A stretch of 25,995 nt of DNA from Ascoidea tarda (nom. inval.) (GCA_030560485.1 JAKTTS010000199.1:1-25995); one strand, 5' to 3'; shown: positions 1 through 9,327, counted from the stretch's first letter. The notes: generated from the sequence alone by a model not told the origin. Program-made: numbers and translations.

Positions 1-318
1 ATTATTGATGTTATTATTGATGTTATTATTGATGTTATTATTGATGTTATTATTGGTGCTATTATTGATGCTATTATTGATGCTATTATTGATGCTATTA
101 TTGATGCTATTATTGATGCTATTATTGATGCTATTATTGATGCTATTATTGATGCTATTATGGATGTTGTTATTGGTATTGTTATTGATGTTGTTATTGA
201 TGTTGTTATTGATGTTGTTATTGATATTGTTATTGATGTCATTGTTGATGCCATTATTGATGTCATTGTTGATGCCATTATTGATGTTATTGTTGATGCT
301 GTTATTGATGCTGTTATT
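1..318. repeat. 12-bp coding minisatellite, about 26 degenerate copies
   Basis: The unit is attattgatgyt on the plus strand (AAC ATC AAT AAT and variants on the coding strand). Every copy keeps the 12-bp length, so the frame is never lost. Blocks of like variants sit together: gatgtt copies at the left edge, gatgct copies in the middle (about 61-160), and alternating gatgtc/gatgcc copies at about 235-290. This suggests local duplication of variant units. Confidence 0.9.
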
Positions 319-438
319 AAAATCGTAGTTATATTCATCATTATTATAATTGTTTTGCCCTATTGGTTGTTCTGAATTGCCATTTGTATTGCCGTTGGGT
401 CTTCTACGGTTGAACTGTTTGAACGATCGAAATCTCAT
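1..438 (-). CDS. Asn-rich protein, N-terminus only (runs off left edge)
   Basis: The reverse strand is open for 146 codons from an ATG at 438-436 to the window edge, with no stop. The frame stays open upstream to a stop at 540-538, but that stretch has no in-frame ATG, so 438 is the likely start. The protein begins with a basic segment (MRFRSFKQFNRRRP), then a Gly/Asn/Gln-rich linker with tyrosines and acidic residues (about residues 15-40). After that come about 26 copies of an Asn-Ile-Asn-Asn type tetrapeptide, in which the isoleucine is nearly invariant and every fourth residue varies (N, S, G, D). The family is not recognised, because everything diagnostic lies outside the window. Such tracts are common inside yeast transcription and RNA-binding proteins, but that is no evidence of function. 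The plus-strand Leu/Met repeat reading of the same DNA is a shadow. Confidence 0.6.
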   Translation of the reverse strand, partial: MRFRSFKQFNRRRPNGNTNGNSEQPIGQNNYNNDEYNYDFNNSINNSINNNINNGINNDINNGINNDINNNINNNINNNINNNINNNTNNNIHNSINNSINNSINNSINNSINNSINNSINNSINNSTNNNINNNINNNINNNINN

Positions 439-1284
439 TGTCACCAAATCGCTTCTCCTAGACCTGAATATTAAACCAACCTTCTGTTGACTAATTGTAA
501 CCAAATCTGTTTCAATATTATGCTGATGACTGTAGAGCTATTAATTGTATCAGGATATCTCAACAGTACAATGTTACTACGTGTATATCGTGTAAGCAGT
601 CTGCTTTGTTTTCAACTTTGGTATTGCGTTTTATTTTCAATTTTACCTTCAAAATCTTATCTAACCTTTTCACTTTTTTTCACTTTTTTTTCTCTAGTTT
701 TTTACTTATGTTTTACTTGTTTTTCAATTTTCAAATGTTCCTTATAGCTTTTCAATGATTATTAATTCAAAATCTCAATCTGTCCTGTTGCCATCTATTT
801 ATACTCCAATCATCCTCACCATAGAACCCTGAATTGTCTGATAATATCCAATCTCTCTCCCAAACCTATACCCAATCCGCTGCAACAGTGCCAGAGATAC
901 AACCCAGACAGCTTCAGAAAACATCAAATAATTTTAAACGTCTCCAATCATCTCCAAATATATCCATGTACCCTTGGTTTTTGATTATCCGACAAAACCA
1001 ATCTTCTCTGTTTGTTCAGTTAGTATCTCCATCATATCTCTCTTGTCCATTCACTCAATTACAACGCACCACAACCAACCTGTCATAATATACAAAACTG
1101 CTTTCGTGCCTTCTCTTCAGTGCTATTGTCTGATAGTTTTGGTCTGGTGATCTTGATGGCGACGTGTAGTATTTTCTGCAGTTGCACCACATCCTGCACC
1201 ACTTGAAGATTGTGACTGCACATTATTAACCATCCTTACAAACATCGAATCTATGTTCATTTCCTTTATTGTTTTATCATCAAA

Positions 1285-1320
1285 TTGTTTTATTGTTTTA
1301 TTGTTTTATTGTTTTATTGT
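1285..1320. repeat. 8-bp tandem repeat attgtttt, about 4 copies
   Basis: Four to five head-to-tail copies of attgtttt lie within the gene-free interval. It is a simple slippage repeat and no function is apparent. Confidence 0.8.
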
Positions 1321-1875
1321 TCTATTTCTCCATTGTTATGTTGTTTCACAATGTCTATTGTATCTGATTTTATTGTTCTGGCACTTGATAGTGTTGGTGG
1401 TTCATCTTGTTTCACAATTCACAGAACTGATGCTTTGAGACATCTTATTACTAATATACCATCCAGCATAGTGATTTCCACGTATTAAATATGACCCAGA
1501 CATGTTGGTTCTGATACACAAACCAACAAGATAGCAACACAATAATCAGTGGAATAGCCAGTGGAATAGGTGTTTTGATTGTCCCATTCCACCCATTTAC
1601 ACTCTTGCAACCACAATATCTGGCAAGTGCTGCTGTGATGTAGCTTCCATTACAACCAAATAGATGTCCATTCTGAATCATTTTGACCAACCCACAAGCT
1701 GCTCAATATAATCGATGCTTCTCATTTGCGCTGACCACCTTTGTATTGCTTGTGCTCTGGCTCACTGGATCTTGTGCATTCTGCTGGCTGCTGTTTTGCA
1801 TCAGTTGTGGGTTTTCTTACCAATATTCCCATTTCCAATCTCCATTAGCTGGCATCTTTTGCGGTTGCTTCTCTA

Positions 1876-1945
1876 ACAACACACACAGACAACACACAGA
1901 CAACACACAGACAACACATAGACAACACATAGACAACACACAGAC
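1876..1945. repeat. 11-bp minisatellite, about 6 copies
   Basis: Head-to-tail copies of an 11-bp unit (aacacacagac, with cat variants) lie in non-coding DNA. The 11-bp period would break any reading frame, which agrees with the absence of a gene here. Confidence 0.85.
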
Positions 1946-3072
1946 CCGTTATAATGAATGATGCAACATTGTCCTGGGAAGATGCTGCCAAACAGCTGAA
2001 TGGTGCTTGCTGGAGTGCTTGTTGAAGTGTTTCTGTGCTGTTTCTGTGCTGTTTCTCACACCAAACACTGTGTTTTCCCTCTTCTCTGCTTTTTCTGCTT
2101 CTTCCATCACCAACCTACTGATTTCATTGGTAAGATTTCACCATAAAACCTCGATTGTAGATGCATGTTCACTGTTGCTGTGATTGGGTGGTGAGCAATA
2201 TCAAATACCAGCAATATCAAATATCAGCGATTAGTGTGTGCGACTGGTTATTATCACATTCCACTCCTCACAAGCACAAGAATGGCCAGTGAACAGAAGA
2301 CTCGAGGGCTTCAGAGTCATTCAACAAATGGTGGAATCGATGCATTTGCTGATGATTGGCAACTAGAATCAGATCAGAAGCAGCTGTGTTGTAGGGGATT
2401 TGGTGCATCACAGCTCTGGATGATGGCTATTTGGGTTGGAAGATGCAACTCAGCCAACCAATAGAATCGGTTGGTCTGATTTATTTGGGGAATCATTTTC
2501 GATGGAAATGAGGAAACTGCTGCATTTATCAAATGTAATAAATGCTTTTTATTATTCTATTATTTTATTATCAATTGCTTTTCACTTTTCTTAGGCTTTG
2601 TGTATTTCAGTAATTATTACACCTTTTATTTAAACAAAGAATCTCGGTAAACTATTAGGAACTATTTAAAACAACAAAAGATTGAAATTATGCTATTTTG
2701 TTATGAGAAAAAACAAAAGTTTTCATCTCAAACTAAATCGATTTGGTATCATAAACTACATGATTGATTAATGTTTTAATATCATAAGTAAGATACACAC
2801 AATCAATTTATTTAAAATCTTGAAGTAAACCAAAGATTTCTACATGTGCTTTCTTACAAACAAAAATCACTATACATTGAAATAAAACATGAAAAATAAC
2901 TAATAATACAAACCCAATTCAATAGAAACTTAGAATAACAGCAATAAACAATAAAGATGTAGAAAAATAGAAAAATGCTAAAAACTTCATATAAAATGTC
3001 CCGACATGAAAATAGTTATAATTGAAAAAAGAGAACTAAAAAATAACAGGTTAATTCAAACAATAAACACTT

Positions 3073-3110
3073 AAATTCAAATCCAAATTCAAATCCAAAT
3101 TCAAATTCAA
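3073..3110. repeat. 12-bp tandem repeat in the 3' flank of the tail-anchored protein gene
   Basis: There are about three copies of aaattcaaatcc, the last degraded into 6-bp half units. It lies 45-80 bp beyond the stop codon of the minus-strand gene, so probably within its 3' UTR or terminator region. Confidence 0.8.
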
Positions 3111-3154
3111 AACTAACACAAGCTAAACCAAATACTAATACCAAATTAGTGAAT

Positions 3155-4340
3155 CTAACAATAATAAAAGCAATCGTCATCTGCTTCTTTTTCTAATAAT
3201 TTTCTGTAGTAATCAAAATCCCTATCATAATTGAATATAGTTAAATAAGTATATGTCAAGATAATTCCAATGGTACTTATCAACAATATTTTGTTTGATA
3301 ATACGATAATTATTAAATTTTGAATGTATTCAAAAAAACTGTTCAATTTTAAAAGCATGTTAACATTTGGTTCAGAATTGATATAAATTTTTTTATTATC
3401 GAGTAGATTGTATTTAACAGAACCAGTTGATGCTGGATGGGCTATTTTATTAATTTCTTGAATTGGTTTGTTTTTGATAACAGTATCTGAAGGTATTTCA
3501 TTTTCATTTTCATTTTCAACTTGAACTTCAACCTCATCTTCGCTGCTATTATAGTTAATTAATGATACAATTTTATTTGAATTGTTTTTCTGTTGATTTA
3601 TAGGACGATTAGTGTGATTTTGATTAGCGTGATTATAGCTTTTTTGAGAGGATTTTTTATTTTCTTTCAATATTGAGTCATTATCAATTGTATTAGATTT
3701 AAGGATTGAATCGGATTTTTTTGAATTTATTTCTTCAGGAGTATTTACAATAGATTGAATGGTATCATTATTTTTTGATATTATGCTATTGTTACTAGCA
3801 TTATTATTGTTATCACTAGAAAGTTTATTGTTTAAAAAATTAATTTTTATAAGTTCTTCAGGAGAAAATTTCACGTTATTTAAATACTGCCTTAAATAAT
3901 TTAACTGTTCCAAATTCAATTCATTTGGGCCGGTATTATTATTGTTGTTATTATTATTTAGAACAGTATTTGGAATAGTATTTGGAATAGTATTTGGAAT
4001 ATTTACTGTTGAAGCATAGACTGGAACTGCTTCATAGAAAATCTGATTTGAAGTTGAATTTTCAGTGGACATGTTAGCGTTTGTTGAGTTTATTGAATTC
4101 GTTGAATTTATGGAGTTACTAGATTTAATACTTGAATGATTAAAAGACGAGTCGGTAACATTATATGAATCGAATTTATCTGGTTGAATAGAATTGGAGT
4201 GATTATTTTGAATTTTTGTATTATTCTCAAGTAATGAATTTGTTAAAAAAGAATTTGATTTATTTTGAGATTTTGGAGAACTATATGCGATTGGGGGATC
4301 ATTGGTTGGGTTTTCAAGTTGTGAATTTTCATATATATTG

Positions 4341-4392
<52 letters not shown>

Positions 4393-5251
4393 CGTTATTA
4401 TAAGGTTTCAATATGGATTTTAAAGGTCTTTTATTATTAATTTGATTTAAATCTTGGTTAATATAATTTTGTTCATTTATTTTTTTTTGAAGCTCATAAT
4501 TATTTAAATGATTTAAATGATCTACATTATTTGCATTTTTATTTTTTTCATTATTATTAAAAGAACTATGTCGTTTATTGATAAAATTTGATAAGGAATT
4601 TATGTCAAAGAAAACCTTTTTCTGATTATTCATATTATTATTATTCATGTTATTATTATTAACGATATTTTTAGAATTGGTATAAAGATTTTTTTTATAT
4701 TTGAGTAATGAAGGAGGATTCTTTGATATTTTTTGCTTTAAGCTATTATTATTATTATTATTATTATTTTGTTTGAGAACATCGGGATTCAATTGCCTGT
4801 CTCTATTAATTATATGAATATTATCATTTTTGTTTTGGTCTTTACTATTGTTAACAGATGTTGGCAATGGAATTGGATCACCTAAATATTTCCTTGATTT
4901 TTTCTTGTTTACATTTAAAAGTGCATAGTTGAGGTTATTATTCAAACTGGATAGTTTAGTGATATTGTATTTATTAGAGTTGTTAGCAGAATCAATATTA
5001 TTCTTTTGGTTTTGGTTTTGGTTTTGGTTTTGGTTTTGATTAGTTTTGTTTTGAAATTGAATATTATTTGTATTTCTATGAATCTCCATGATTCGATCCA
5101 AGGTGCTTTTTAGGGTCTTGTAATTCGTGGAATTGTCGTTAGTGGTTTGTCTCGTATTATAGGGCCCATTGACACCATTTTTGAGAAAAGTGATGTTGGT
5201 GTTTCTGTCAGAAATGCGAATATTGGGATATGGATTATTGTTAACATTCAT
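3155..5251 (-). CDS. Asn-rich tail-anchored membrane protein, possibly KAR1-like
   Basis: This 698-aa protein starts at ATG 5251-5249. Most of it is low complexity: a Gln-Asn dipeptide run (about residues 71-82), several Asn runs including one of about 16, and a Glu/Asn acidic patch near residue 590. The C-terminus has one long hydrophobic segment (about 648-673) followed by a 25-residue tail ending in FYYC. With no signal peptide, it looks like a tail-anchored protein with the bulk facing cytosol or nucleoplasm. The only family hint is KYLGDPIPLP at 121-130, which resembles KQLGKPLPLP as I remember it from S. cerevisiae Kar1, a tail-anchored half-bridge protein of the spindle pole body. Against this, Kar1 is shorter (about 430 aa) and ends just after its membrane segment, and I do not see a clear Cdc31-binding helix. 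The gene is real; the identity is a weak inference. Confidence 0.8.
4343..4392. repeat. (ATT)n trinucleotide run coding for poly-Asn
   Basis: About 16 tandem att triplets, aat on the coding strand, encode an uninterrupted asparagine run inside the 3155-5251 gene. Confidence 0.95.
5004..5039. repeat. (TTTTGG)n hexamer coding for (Gln-Asn)n
   Basis: Six copies of ttttgg lie in frame in the 3155-5251 gene. On the coding strand they read CAA AAC (Gln-Asn). The same hexamer in the same codon phase recurs in SYG1 at 15863-15920. Confidence 0.95.
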
Positions 5252-5546
5252 TCATTAACTGGGTCATTGGATGGTTTGTGGATGGTTCAAAGGCAGAAAG
5301 CCCAGCAGAGAGAAGGGAACGCGGAAGTATTGCAGTTGCTAGAGCAGAAACAGATGTTGACAAGTGCTGCTGTCTGGTCGTGGGATCTTCAGCTCTCCAG
5401 TTCTGTGCTGTTGGAGCGATATTCAATGGTTATTGTTCCATTCTATTGTTGTGTTGTCGCTGCATTGTTTATTATTGTTTGGCATCGCGTCTCTCACATC
5501 GTGTGAAAGCGCGTGTAAAAGCGTGTGGGAAAAAAGTATATCACAT

Positions 5547-5640
5547 GCCTGGCTAGCGTAATGGTTAACGCGTCTGACTTCTAGGTACCGTTTTGCATTG
5601 AGTCATCAGAAGATTGTGGGTTCGACTCCCACGTCGGGTG
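5547..5640 (+). tRNA. tRNA-Arg (anticodon UCU) with intron
   Basis: This gene would supply arginine to AGA codons, the main Arg codon of most budding yeasts. A full cloverleaf can be folded. The acceptor stem is 5547-5553 with 5633-5639, including G-U pairs, and the discriminator is G5640. The D arm is GCG/CGC at 5556-5571. The anticodon stem is TCTGA (5573-5577) with TCAGA (5606-5610). The T arm is GTGGG/CCCAC around TTCGACT. Anticodon TCT lies at 5580-5582. A 21-nt intron (5584-5604) follows position 37, the canonical site. The A box (5554-5564) and B box (GGTTCGACTCC, 5618-5628) are intact, and six T residues follow at once. The gene sits in the divergent promoter region between the tail-anchored gene and PML1. 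Confidence 0.95.
5584..5604 (+). other. tRNA-Arg intron (21 nt)
   Basis: The intron lies between A37 (5583) and A38 (5605). Removing it restores a seven-base anticodon loop, CTTCTAA. It would be removed by the tRNA splicing endonuclease rather than the spliceosome. Confidence 0.85.
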
Positions 5641-5646
5641 TTTTTT
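5641..5646 (+). terminator. RNA polymerase III terminator of tRNA-Arg
   Basis: Six consecutive T residues follow directly after the tRNA discriminator base. A second T6 run at 5651-5656 could act as back-up. Confidence 0.9.
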
Positions 5647-5755
5647 GCTGTTTTTTCACCTTCACCAGCTGAAATATCTCACAGACCCTCAGATACAGCT
5701 TCTTTGTGGAGTCGTTTTGCTGATTTTGGTTGGTTGTTGGCGATAAAAAGTAAGA

Positions 5756-7261
5756 ATGTCTGATTTGATTGATTTCAACAGGAACAATACTAAGCAATTA
5801 TCTCATTCCAGCAAGCGTCGTGCTCCCAGTGTCTCTAACAGAAACAGCACAGAAGGAAACAGGTCTGGTGTGGGATTGAGGCACAGGTCCAGGTCTAGGT
5901 CCAGATCAAGTTCTAGAGATAGAAATAGAAATAGAAATAGAAACAGAAACAGAGATGGTTATCGGAGCAGGCGCAGCGACAGGAACACCTCATACAATGA
6001 TTACAGCAGAGGCAACAACAGAGAGAGGTATGACAGCCATTACGATTCAAGAGAAGTAAACAGAGGAAGGTATACTTCAAGATCCAGATCCAGATCCAGG
6101 TCTAAATCAAAATCTATCTCAAGAACAAGATCAAAATCAAGATCGAAATCAAGGCCAGCATTTTTCTCAAGGTCGAGGTCTAGGTCCAGGTCAGGATCGA
6201 GATATAGCAGGAATTATAAAAGTTATAAATCAAATAAAAACTTTTCAAGATACAGTGATTCTAGGTCCAAAAATTCTAGGTATGATTCAAGGAATTACTC
6301 AAGATACGATTCTAGATACGACTCGAGATATGATTTGAAACCAAATTGGAGACATGATAAAAAATATGATAGCCCATCTTCTCATTATAACAAAGATCGA
6401 TATGGAAGAAAATATTCAAGATCCCCATCTCCCAAAAGATACTCATCATCTAAAAGCCGTAGCAACACATCTTTCAATCCTTCATCAAAACTCAATCCAG
6501 CATCAAAATCGACATCAAAATCATTATCCAGATCTCTCTCTAGGTCTCCAATAAGATCAAGATCAAGATCAAGATCTCACTCCAAATCTAACCATAACGC
6601 TTTAATTTCAAAGCAAAAGGAAATTCTTCCTGATAAACCAAATTTTAAATCCTCTGGTTTATTACAAAAGGAGTCAAACTACATCTCTCAATTAAACAAC
6701 CAAACTAGTCAACCTCATACTAACATACAAAATATCATTAAAAATACTACATCTGTTAAATATAATGAGCCGACTGATTCAATCATTCCTCCAAACACCT
6801 CTTCTTATTATTTATTTATCTTTAAAAACGCCATTCAATATGAAAATGATAATCACAATAACGATGGCGATAACGATGAAAAACAAAAGGATAATCAGAA
6901 TCAAAGTCGTCCACATTCCCCTGGTAGCAAAATCAACCTAAACAACAATCACACTTCCTACAATTTATTTGGTAGAGACCAAAATCTAGCTCATATTCTC
7001 TTAAATCATGAATCTTGCTCAAATCAACATGCTGTGATCCAATTCAGAAAGATCCCAATCAATTCTAATAATAATTTTAACAGCGATGTTTCTGATAACT
7101 TTTTAATTAAACCATATTTAATTGATCTAGAATCAACCAACAACACCTTTCTAAACGATGAAATTATACCTCCAAGTAGATATATCGAGCTAAAAAATCA
7201 AGATATAATAAATTTTGGTGATTTGCCTGATGATTATATCTTTATAACTGACCAAGTTTAA
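5756..7261 (+). CDS. PML1: Pml1/SNIP1-type FHA protein of the RES splicing complex
   Basis: This 501-aa protein matches yeast Pml1 and human SNIP1, subunits of the RES complex (with Bud13 and Snu17), which acts on the activated spliceosome and retains unspliced pre-mRNA in the nucleus. Residues 40-280 are rich in Arg-Ser and Arg-Asp dipeptides. The pre-FHA linker KPNFKSSGLLQKESN (295-309) followed by VKYNEP (334-339) matches the SNIP1 pattern that anchors Pml1 to Snu17. The FHA domain spans about 350-498, with GRD at 406-408, the SNQHAVIQFR core at 422-431 and the TNNTFLND loop at 461-468. Two Asn/Asp-rich insertions lie inside the FHA domain (about 363-400 and 437-445). S. cerevisiae Pml1 is only about 204 aa without an RS domain, so this form is closer to SNIP1. 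The start follows tRNA-Arg by 115 bp. Confidence 0.92.
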   Translation: MSDLIDFNRNNTKQLSHSSKRRAPSVSNRNSTEGNRSGVGLRHRSRSRSRSSSRDRNRNRNRNRNRDGYRSRRSDRNTSYNDYSRGNNRERYDSHYDSREVNRGRYTSRSRSRSRSKSKSISRTRSKSRSKSRPAFFSRSRSRSRSGSRYSRNYKSYKSNKNFSRYSDSRSKNSRYDSRNYSRYDSRYDSRYDLKPNWRHDKKYDSPSSHYNKDRYGRKYSRSPSPKRYSSSKSRSNTSFNPSSKLNPASKSTSKSLSRSLSRSPIRSRSRSRSHSKSNHNALISKQKEILPDKPNFKSSGLLQKESNYISQLNNQTSQPHTNIQNIIKNTTSVKYNEPTDSIIPPNTSSYYLFIFKNAIQYENDNHNNDGDNDEKQKDNQNQSRPHSPGSKINLNNNHTSYNLFGRDQNLAHILLNHESCSNQHAVIQFRKIPINSNNNFNSDVSDNFLIKPYLIDLESTNNTFLNDEIIPPSRYIELKNQDIINFGDLPDDYIFITDQV

Positions 7262-8544
7262 ATATACTACACAACATATATTTTATGCACTTTTATTTAG
7301 AATTATAATTACAGTTATAATTATACCTATATATTTTCTTATAAATCAATAAATGTCTTCTCTCTGGTGTTTTTAGTGCTTTCTTTCTTTACCACTAAAC
7401 ACTCATAGTTTCATCAAACATCTAGTGTTTATTATGAAAATGACATATCACAAATTACCAATTTTGAGTACCACAAAATCTTGCAACAAAATTTTCACCA
7501 GTAAATTTGAGTTAAAAATATCAGACAAATTGAATGTTTTATGTTTTATGTTTTATACTTTGAGATTTAACTTTTTCAAGTTTTTTTAGCATTTTTAGCT
7601 TTTCACCTTTTCCATCTGAAAAATCATGATATTCATCTGGTCTGAATTAATGACCAATACTAATAAAAACTTCAGATCTGAGACTTGTGTTGCTTTTTTC
7701 TAATTTGCGACAGCAAATTTCAAAAAATTACCACCTAAAGATCTCCTAATTTTTCCAATTTTTACTTTTTTTCATTTGTTTTTATCAGTTTGCAGTTTTT
7801 TTTTTAGTAATTTTCTTGTTTTTAATCAATTTTCTTTGAAATTCAATCAAAATGGTTTAATAAATCAAAAATATCATATGAATCCCACAAACCCTTCAGA
7901 GATATTCGTTCCTGATTTCTTGAAACAGTTTATTAATAATTAATTTATAATAAATTAATAATCAGTTTTTATTTAATTGATATCTCATTTATAAACTAAT
8001 TTATCATTGGCTTAGTCACCCAATTATAGTTTCTAAATTATTAATGAAATGCTTTTCCCAGACTCAATTTTACTCGCTTATTACCAATTTAACACTTTTT
8101 TTTCTAAAATTTTTATTCCTATAACCGGCGTGAGTTACTTTCGTTTTCACATTTTATATTAAAATTCATATCCAAAAACCATTAGTATATGAACAAAAAA
8201 GACAAAAAGGAAAAAGGAAAAAACAAGAGAAAAAATAATAGTTGTTTTTTGGGGTTATTTCCCTTTATTAGTCAGTATCGATATCGATATCTAAATCGCT
8301 CAACCAATATAAAACCATTAATTGTTTTAGTTGTTCGGCAAATGTCTTACCTGCTCTCTTATTTAGTGCTCCAGGATATAAAAGTATAATGCTATTGTTT
8401 TTTTGTTTTTTTTGAAATTATTGAAATACAAAATAAAAATCTAATCATACTGTCTTGTTAACCTTGTTATTTCTCGAAATCAATAGATTAAAGTCGATTT
8501 ATTCAAATTAAGTTAATAATTAGTTAAACAAATAAAATATTTTA
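7262..8544. other. 1.3-kb AT-rich intergenic region
   Basis: This region holds the PML1 3' flank and the promoter region of the small cysteine-rich gene. It contains only short ORFs. The longest ATG-started one, 8189-8389 (66 codons), begins in a lysine-rich low-complexity run and has no domain. A short tandem tatcga motif lies at about 8276-8292. No RNA gene was recognised. Confidence 0.55.
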
Positions 8545-8988
8545 ATGGAGAATAGCTATTCCAGAACCCTTGAAGCCTTGGATATATCATGCTCAAATCA
8601 TTCGTCGCAAATTAATATAGGTTGCAAAAACACTGACTATAATAGAAATACAAACTTTGCAAAACTAAAATTTCAATGCCTGGTATGTGATAAGGTTGCT
8701 TTATATTGCTCATTTGATGCTTCGCAAAAATATTATCTAAACAATTCTCCATTTATAATTTGTGCAAGTTGTTTGAATCAAACCAATCTAAACTGCCATC
8801 GCTACCGATATGATAACAATATCATCGATTTAAAGTGTTTATATTGTTATGTCAACCATGCTTGCGTAAGATATGTTCCAGGAGCTAGCCGGAAGCTACT
8901 TGATAACTCTTTGAATAGATATAAAACTGAGGAAGACGAGGAGAGCGAACCAGATGATAACTATTGTTATTATAACAAGTTTTACTGA
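8545..8988 (+). CDS. Small cysteine-rich, probably zinc-binding protein, unknown family
   Basis: This 147-aa ORF starts at an ATG preceded by an A/T-rich leader. I do not recognise the family. Its core (residues 43-110) has three successive C-x2-C-x(5-7)-C units: C45/C48/C55, C73/C76/C84 (followed by H85) and C98/C101/C107. The spacing between units is about 25 residues, and hydrophobic and aromatic residues flank each pair. This is the arrangement expected of a treble-clef or zinc-ribbon-like fold binding two or more zinc ions. The tail (128-138) is acidic (EEDEESEPDD) and the end is Tyr-rich. There is no signal peptide or membrane segment. The regular cysteine spacing makes a chance ORF unlikely. 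It lies alone, 413 bp before NOP9 on the same strand. DNA, RNA or protein binding are all open. Confidence 0.65.
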   Translation: MENSYSRTLEALDISCSNHSSQINIGCKNTDYNRNTNFAKLKFQCLVCDKVALYCSFDASQKYYLNNSPFIICASCLNQTNLNCHRYRYDNNIIDLKCLYCYVNHACVRYVPGASRKLLDNSLNRYKTEEDEESEPDDNYCYYNKFY

Positions 8989-9209
8989 TGAGACTTGATG
9001 TGTAAAACACACAACAAAACTCTTCAGTTAAAATGGTTTCCCAGCAGATCAGCCAACTTTTTTGTAAAACTTGATGCTGCACTTCACCAAAAAGCTGTTT
9101 TGCTGCATCAACAACAAAACAAACAAAAAGCTGTTCAGATTCTTACCTTTTCTATTTGAATATACTCATCACTATCAATACTTTCCTTACTTTAATAAAA
9201 ATACTACTG

Positions 9210-9327
9210 TTGGGTTTTTTCCCAAACACTTTCTCGGGAATCGAAAACAGGCCCCGCTTCTAACCGGCTGCGGGAAACGGGGCCGTGGGAAGCGACCCGC
9301 ATAAATATATTTTTTTTGAAATTTTTT
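9210..9327 (+). promoter_or_regulatory. NOP9 upstream region with hairpins and an RRPE-like site
   Basis: Within an AT-rich neighbourhood, 9240-9300 is strongly GC-rich. It contains a perfect 7-bp inverted repeat, GGCCCCG (9250-9256) and CGGGGCC (9278-9284). Just upstream, 9210-9225 is a five-bp stem, TTGGG/CCCAA, around six T residues. TGAAATTTTTT at 9317-9327 resembles the RRPE element of yeast ribosome-biogenesis promoters, which would fit NOP9 (inference). It lies 75 bp before the NOP9 start. Confidence 0.45.

Larger units (their letters stand above)
439..3154. other. 2.7-kb gene-free interval
   Basis: Between the minus-strand gene start at 438 and the end of the next minus-strand gene at 3155 there are only short ORFs (at most about 90 codons). 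They have no recognisable domain, no conserved-looking core and low-complexity composition. The part from about 600 to 2500 is pyrimidine-rich on the plus strand and contains simple repeats at about 1285-1320 and 1876-1945. The part from 2500 to 3154 is AT-rich and should hold the 3' UTR of the 3155-5251 gene. No tRNA, snRNA or retroelement signature was recognised by eye. The first few hundred bases should carry the promoter of the leftmost gene. Confidence 0.55.

Noticed and set aside
5-375. Plus-strand ORFs rich in Leu/Met and Val/Ile/Asp over the left-edge repeat
   Set aside because: They are translations of the 12-bp repeat in other frames. The minus-strand frame has a sensible non-repetitive N-terminus and runs off the edge.
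1876-1945. Possible CRISPR-like array
   Set aside because: Head-to-tail units without unique spacers, and the context is eukaryotic.
5252-5546. Possible retroelement remnant beside the tRNA gene, a common insertion site in yeasts
   Set aside because: I found no terminal repeat pair, primer-binding site or coding fragment; it is plain promoter-like DNA.
8189-8389. 66-codon ORF upstream of the cysteine-rich gene
   Set aside because: Lysine-rich low-complexity start, no domain, short.
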